Assembly (NCBI GenBank): GCA_035291605.1
Contig: DATDRS010000056.1
Span: forward strand, 1 to 24,161
DNA: 24,161 bases
Source: DATDRS01 sp035291605
Lineage (GTDB): Bacteria > Chloroflexota > Anaerolineae > Anaerolineales > UBA6663
Direction: 5' to 3'
The notes beneath the pieces were generated by a model. The model was not told the origin of the DNA. It made no database searches and saw nothing but the letters and a program-made list of their open reading frames with translations. A program made the translations under genes and the position numbers. Of this stretch, positions 20,744 through 24,161 are shown piece after piece. Each line of letters starts with the position of its first letter. The stretch's first letter is position 1.

Positions 20744-21469
20744 TCATCGCCCCAACGTGCGCTTCACCACAATCGGGTCGTCGGCAATGATACCATCAAC
20801 GCCGAGGGCGCGGAGCGCGAGATACAGCCAGGGGGACTCATAACCCCAGAACCAGGTGAACACCTGTCGCCCCTGACGATGCGCTTGACCGGTCATGAAT
20901 GGATTGAGCAGCGCCAGGTAGGCCAGCGGGCAGGCATATTGCGCCCCGGCGGGCACGGCGCTCACCGTCAACATCTTCTCGTCATACAACGCGCCGATGT
21001 TCGCCGCCGCGCTCAACGCGCGCACCTTCGCCAGCGACTTCCAATCGAACGACATGATGAGCGTGCGCTCCAGGTAGTTCGCCGCCTCCAGTGCTTTCAG
21101 GACCTTCGCCTCGATGCCCGGATACAGGCTGGGCGACTTGAGTTCGGCCAGCATCCAGACCCCGGCGGATTTGGCGAGGTCAAGGGCTTCCTGAAAGGTG
21201 GGGACCGGCTCGCCCCGGCCGGCGTCGAGCGCGCGTATCTCCGCGAGAGTCAGCTCGCGCACCGCGCCCCGGCCGTTGGTCGTGCGGTCCACCGTCTCGT
21301 CGTGGAGGATGACCGGCTCACCGTCCATCGTCATTTGAACGTCAAACTCGAAGCCATCCACGCCGATGGACAGCGCGTTGCGGAACGCGGCCATTGTGTT
21401 CTCAGGCGCATACTTGGGCCCGCCACGATGAGCGATGAGTTTGGGGGAGGCGTTGGGAGGGGGAGGCAT
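20744..21469 (-). CDS. Glycerophosphodiester phosphodiesterase
   Basis: The 241-residue GDPD-family protein hydrolyses glycerophosphodiesters to glycerol 3-phosphate and an alcohol. The catalytic and metal motifs are intact: LIAHRGGPKYAPENT near the N-terminus, FEFDVQMTMDGEPVILHDETVDRTT, the distal LAELKSP glutamate, and the C-terminal VDGIIADDP. There is no signal peptide, so it is cytoplasmic, like UgpQ. ATG 21469 was chosen because the GDPD fold begins nearby; the longer frame to 21547 adds low-complexity proline/cysteine residues overlapping the end of purA. The Shine-Dalgarno is weak. It lies 74 bp after purA. Confidence 0.93.
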   Translation of the reverse strand: MPPPPNASPKLIAHRGGPKYAPENTMAAFRNALSIGVDGFEFDVQMTMDGEPVILHDETVDRTTNGRGAVRELTLAEIRALDAGRGEPVPTFQEALDLAKSAGVWMLAELKSPSLYPGIEAKVLKALEAANYLERTLIMSFDWKSLAKVRALSAAANIGALYDEKMLTVSAVPAGAQYACPLAYLALLNPFMTGQAHRQGRQVFTWFWGYESPWLYLALRALGVDGIIADDPIVVKRTLGR

Positions 21470-21543
21470 AATGGGCCGTGGACAAGCGGGCAGGGGGCAA
21501 GGGAGTGAGGGGGCGGGAGAGCACCTCGGCTCCCCTGCACGAT

Positions 21544-22842
21544 TCACTCTGCGAAAACGATCTGGCTGCGCTCCGGGCCGACGGAGATGAGCGAGACGGG
21601 AACGCCGGTGAGTTCCTGAATGCGCTGCACGTAATGGCGGGCGGCGGCGGGGAGCGCGGCCAGCGTGCGCACGCCGCTCACGTCTTCACTCCAGCCCGGT
21701 ATGGCCTCGTAGACGGGGCGGAAGGGACTCAGGTCAGCCGGGCCGAGGGGAAGCTCGGCATGAGTCTTATCCCCGCTGGTGTAGGCGGTGCACAACTTCA
21801 CCGTGCTTAACCCTGATAGCACGTCCATCTTGGTCAGCGCCAGTTCGGTGACGCCGTTGACGCGGATGGCGTAGCGCAGCAGGACCAAGTCGAGCCAGCC
21901 GCAGCGGCGCGGGCGGCGCGTGACCGTGCCGAACTCGTCCCACGGATTCTCGCCAGTGCCGCGCAGCCGGTCGGCTTCCGCGCCAAAGACCTCGGTGGGG
22001 AAAGGGCCTTCGCCCACCCGCGTCTGGAAGGCTTTGGCCACGCCGACGACCCGCCCCACGAACTGCGGCCCCACGCCTAACCCGACGAGCGCGCCGCCGG
22101 AAGTGGGCGAGGAACTGGTGACGAACGGGTAAGTGCCGTGGTCCACGTCGAGCAATGCGCCCTGCGCGCCTTCGGCCAGGACGACCGCGCCCTCTTTCAG
22201 TTTTTGGTGGAGATAGAGTGACGTGTCTATGATGTACGAAGCCAGACGGCGAGCGTAGTCGGCGTACTCGGCGGCAATGGCGGCGAGGTCGAGCGAGGGC
22301 CGGTGATACACGCCTTCCAATATCTCGTTGTCGCTGTGGATTTCATCCGCGATCCGGTCGCCGAGGTGTTCGGGATCGAGCATGGCTTCGAGACGAACGC
22401 CGTGCCGCGCGATCTTGTCGGTGTAGGCCGGGCCGATGCCGCGCCCCGTGGTGCCGATCCTGGCCCCGGCTCCCGCACGCCGGGCCTCCTCGGCGCGGTC
22501 GAGGGCGAGGTGCGCGGGCGTGATGAGGTGCGCGGAGGCCGAGATTTTGATGCGCTCTGGAGAGACATTCAACCCGGCCTGCGCGAGTCGGTCTATCTCC
22601 TCCAGCAGGCGCGCCGGGTTGACGACCATGCCGTTGCCCAGCACGCCGATCACGCCAGGGTGAATTAATCCCGACGGCAGTAGATTCAACTTGAAGATTT
22701 GCCGGCCGACGGTGACCGTATGTCCGGCGTTGTCGCCGCCGGAGTAGCGCGCGGTGATCTGCGCATTTTGCGCCAGCAGGTCGGTGATGCGGCCTTTGCC
22801 TTCGTCGCCCCACTGCGCGCCGACGATAATGTTGAGAGGCAT
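21544..22842 (-). CDS. purA: Adenylosuccinate synthetase
   Basis: The 432-residue enzyme joins IMP and aspartate with GTP in AMP synthesis. It has the N-terminal GTP-site GAQWGDEGKGRITD (8-21), the GDNAGHTV segment with catalytic histidine, the IMP-site IGTTGRGIGPAY, and TSSSPTSGGALVGLGVGP. The C-terminal aspartate-binding and base-recognition segment contains TRRPRRCGWLDLV and ALTKMDVLSGL. All catalytic residues expected near the N-terminus are present and the length is normal. It starts at ATG 22842. Confidence 0.97.
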   Translation of the reverse strand: MPLNIIVGAQWGDEGKGRITDLLAQNAQITARYSGGDNAGHTVTVGRQIFKLNLLPSGLIHPGVIGVLGNGMVVNPARLLEEIDRLAQAGLNVSPERIKISASAHLITPAHLALDRAEEARRAGAGARIGTTGRGIGPAYTDKIARHGVRLEAMLDPEHLGDRIADEIHSDNEILEGVYHRPSLDLAAIAAEYADYARRLASYIIDTSLYLHQKLKEGAVVLAEGAQGALLDVDHGTYPFVTSSSPTSGGALVGLGVGPQFVGRVVGVAKAFQTRVGEGPFPTEVFGAEADRLRGTGENPWDEFGTVTRRPRRCGWLDLVLLRYAIRVNGVTELALTKMDVLSGLSTVKLCTAYTSGDKTHAELPLGPADLSPFRPVYEAIPGWSEDVSGVRTLAALPAAARHYVQRIQELTGVPVSLISVGPERSQIVFAE

Positions 22843-22853
22843 GATAGCTCCTC

Positions 22854-22944
22854 ACCTCACCCCCCACCCCGGCTTCGCCAGCCCTCCCCCTCTCCTGGGT
22901 TTGGCCCAGGAGAGGGGGGAGGGGACGGGGGTAGGGGGTGAGGT
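22854..22944. repeat. REP-like long palindrome
   Basis: ACCTCACCCCC (22854-22864) pairs with 22934-22944. Inside, CCCCCTCTCCTGGG (22886-22899) pairs with 22905-22918 around a five-base loop, and CCCT before it extends the stem past a one-base bulge. This form (CCTCACCCCC, a CT-rich stem, GGGGGTGAGG) resembles repeated extragenic palindromes found in many GC-rich genomes. It fills the gap between the glycosylphosphotransferase and purA and could also act as a transcription barrier. Confidence 0.75.
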
Positions 22945-24161
22945 CAATACGCTCCGTTCCCAAACAGCACGCGGGGAATCGTCCGCAGCATGATGGTCAG
23001 GTCGAGGCCGAGCGACCAGTTCTCGATGTAGTAAATATCCAGCAGGCACATCTCGTCAAACGACAGGTCGCTCCGCCCGGAGACCTGCCACAGACCGGTG
23101 ATACCCGGCGAGACTTCGAGCCGCTGACGGTGCCACGGCCGGTACTGCGCCACCTCCTCCGGCAGGCCGGGGCGCGGCCCGACCAGGCTCATCTCGCCGC
23201 GGAGGACGTTGATCAACTGCGGGATTTCGTCAAAACTCGTGCGGCGCAGCAAGCGCCCCACATGGGTGAGGCGCGGATCATCTTTGATCTTGAACAACGG
23301 CCCGGAGGCTTCGTTCAAACCCCGAAGTTGCTTCTTTTCTTCTTCCGCGCCCTGCCGCATGGAGCGGAGCTTGTAGATGGGAAACGGCTTGCCGTTTTCG
23401 CCGATGCGCGTCTGACTGAAGAGGACCGGGCCGGGCGATTCGAGCCGGATGGCGAGGGCGATCAGCAGCGTGAGCGGCGCGGCGACGATCAGGCCGAGCA
23501 GCGCGAGCACGATATCGAGCACGCGCTTCGCCAGACGCCCGAGGCGGGAGATGGTCGCTTCTTTGATGCCGATGAGCGGGATGCCGCCGATGTCGTCGAA
23601 GTCCACGCGGTTGAGCGAGAGTTGGAAGAGGTCGGGGACGACGCGGGCGCGCGCGCCCAGAGCCTCGCAGGCGCGCACCAGGCCGATGATCTGGCGCTGG
23701 TCCATCCACGGCAGGGTGATGATCACCTCGTCCACGCGCTCATTCTTGAGGAGAGTCTCGACATGATCCAGGCTGCCCAGCGCTTTGAAGCGCCCGAGGT
23801 CGCCTTTGGCCGGGTCGTCGTCCACGAAGCCGACGACCTGATAGCCGAGATCGGGACGGGCGACGAGGTTGCGCATCACCGCCCGGCCAATTTCGTCTGC
23901 CCCGATGATGAGGACGCGATCCACCCCCTGGCCGTGTTTGCGAAATTCGGCCTGCGCCGCGCGCCGGGTGAGCCGCGCGCCGCTGAGCAGAATGATGGTG
24001 ATGACTCCGACTTCGACCAGCAGGAGGCGCGAATAGACGAGCGGCTGGAAGAGAAACGTCGCGGCGATGAGGATGACGGCGACGGTGGTTGTGGCGTTGC
24101 TGACGCGGTACAGGTCCTCGAACCAACTGCCGCCGCGCCGCCGGACGTACGCGCCATCCAG
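22944..24161 (-). CDS. Polyprenyl glycosylphosphotransferase (WcaJ/PssY-like), 5' end outside the window
   Basis: The 405 visible residues have no start codon in the window; the frame is open to the edge (LDGAYVRRRGGSWFEDLYRV first). Two membrane helices lie near the start, then a Rossmann-like CoA-binding-type domain (VDRVLIIGADEIGRAVMRNL). A membrane re-entrant segment (RVLDIVLALLGLIVAAPLTL) precedes the catalytic bacterial sugar transferase domain with YKLRSM, RRTSFDEIPQLINVL, GEMSLVGPRPGLPEE and GITGLWQVSGRSDLSFDE. It transfers a sugar 1-phosphate onto undecaprenyl phosphate to begin exopolysaccharide or O-chain synthesis. GTG 23924 is an internal codon, not the start. It uses the lipid made by the uppS pathway. 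Confidence 0.94.
   Translation of the reverse strand: MDGAYVRRRGGSWFEDLYRVSNATTTVAVILIAATFLFQPLVYSRLLLVEVGVITIILLSGARLTRRAAQAEFRKHGQGVDRVLIIGADEIGRAVMRNLVARPDLGYQVVGFVDDDPAKGDLGRFKALGSLDHVETLLKNERVDEVIITLPWMDQRQIIGLVRACEALGARARVVPDLFQLSLNRVDFDDIGGIPLIGIKEATISRLGRLAKRVLDIVLALLGLIVAAPLTLLIALAIRLESPGPVLFSQTRIGENGKPFPIYKLRSMRQGAEEEKKQLRGLNEASGPLFKIKDDPRLTHVGRLLRRTSFDEIPQLINVLRGEMSLVGPRPGLPEEVAQYRPWHRQRLEVSPGITGLWQVSGRSDLSFDEMCLLDIYYIENWSLGLDLTIMLRTIPRVLFGNGAY

Overview
The window reads as a GC-rich bacterial chromosome segment. Gene content and order suggest a member of the Chloroflexota (Anaerolineae-like): a LysM-M23 peptidase pair, a DUF3105 protein, a class II fructose bisphosphatase next to rho, and compact translation/isoprenoid genes. 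The assignment is an inference from gene content; there is no rRNA or other phylogenetic marker here that I could place precisely. No prophage, CRISPR array, insertion sequence or defence island is visible.

Layout. 1-1400: a free-standing HTH-LAGLIDADG endonuclease-like gene on the minus strand, then a plus-strand tRNA-Arg with anticodon GCG and its own promoter and terminator. 1443-3181 (+): a DUF3105 membrane protein and a soluble PAS histidine kinase, probably one operon. 3272-5645 (-): two tandem paralogous membrane-anchored LysM-LysM-M23 peptidases. 5646-6221: poorly coding DNA with two doubtful small ORFs. 6222-13305 (-): a long block of core genes, in transcription order rpsB-tsf, then pyrH, then frr-uppS-cdsA-glpX, then rho, punctuated by a terminator after tsf and promoters before frr and rho. 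13481-16301 (+): a hypothetical protein, lysA, a small HAD phosphatase-like protein and an unknown protein. 16328-16774 (-): a double BON protein. 16775-17617: a gene-poor stretch ending in a dense cluster of perfect palindromes. 17618-19316 (+): a sugar-type MFS transporter and a double zinc-ribbon protein. 19372-24161 (-): a second MFS transporter, a glycerophosphodiester phosphodiesterase, purA, a REP-like palindrome and the 3' part of a polyprenyl glycosylphosphotransferase that runs off the window.

How the genes work together. The central block couples ribosome components (S2, EF-Ts, RRF), UMP kinase, undecaprenyl diphosphate synthase and CDP-diglyceride synthase, i.e. translation plus envelope lipid precursors. 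The M23 peptidases and the glycosylphosphotransferase act in the same envelope. lysA supplies lysine.

Most interesting non-coding signals: (a) a compact multi-stem structure filling the 5' leader of rpsB; (b) nested, mutually competing palindromes upstream of the 17.6 kb MFS gene; (c) degenerate 7-bp tandem repeats that start on or just after the stop codons of several genes; (d) a -10 box placed to give a leaderless transcript at 13481. I found no system that I can call clearly new; these are candidates for comparative checks.
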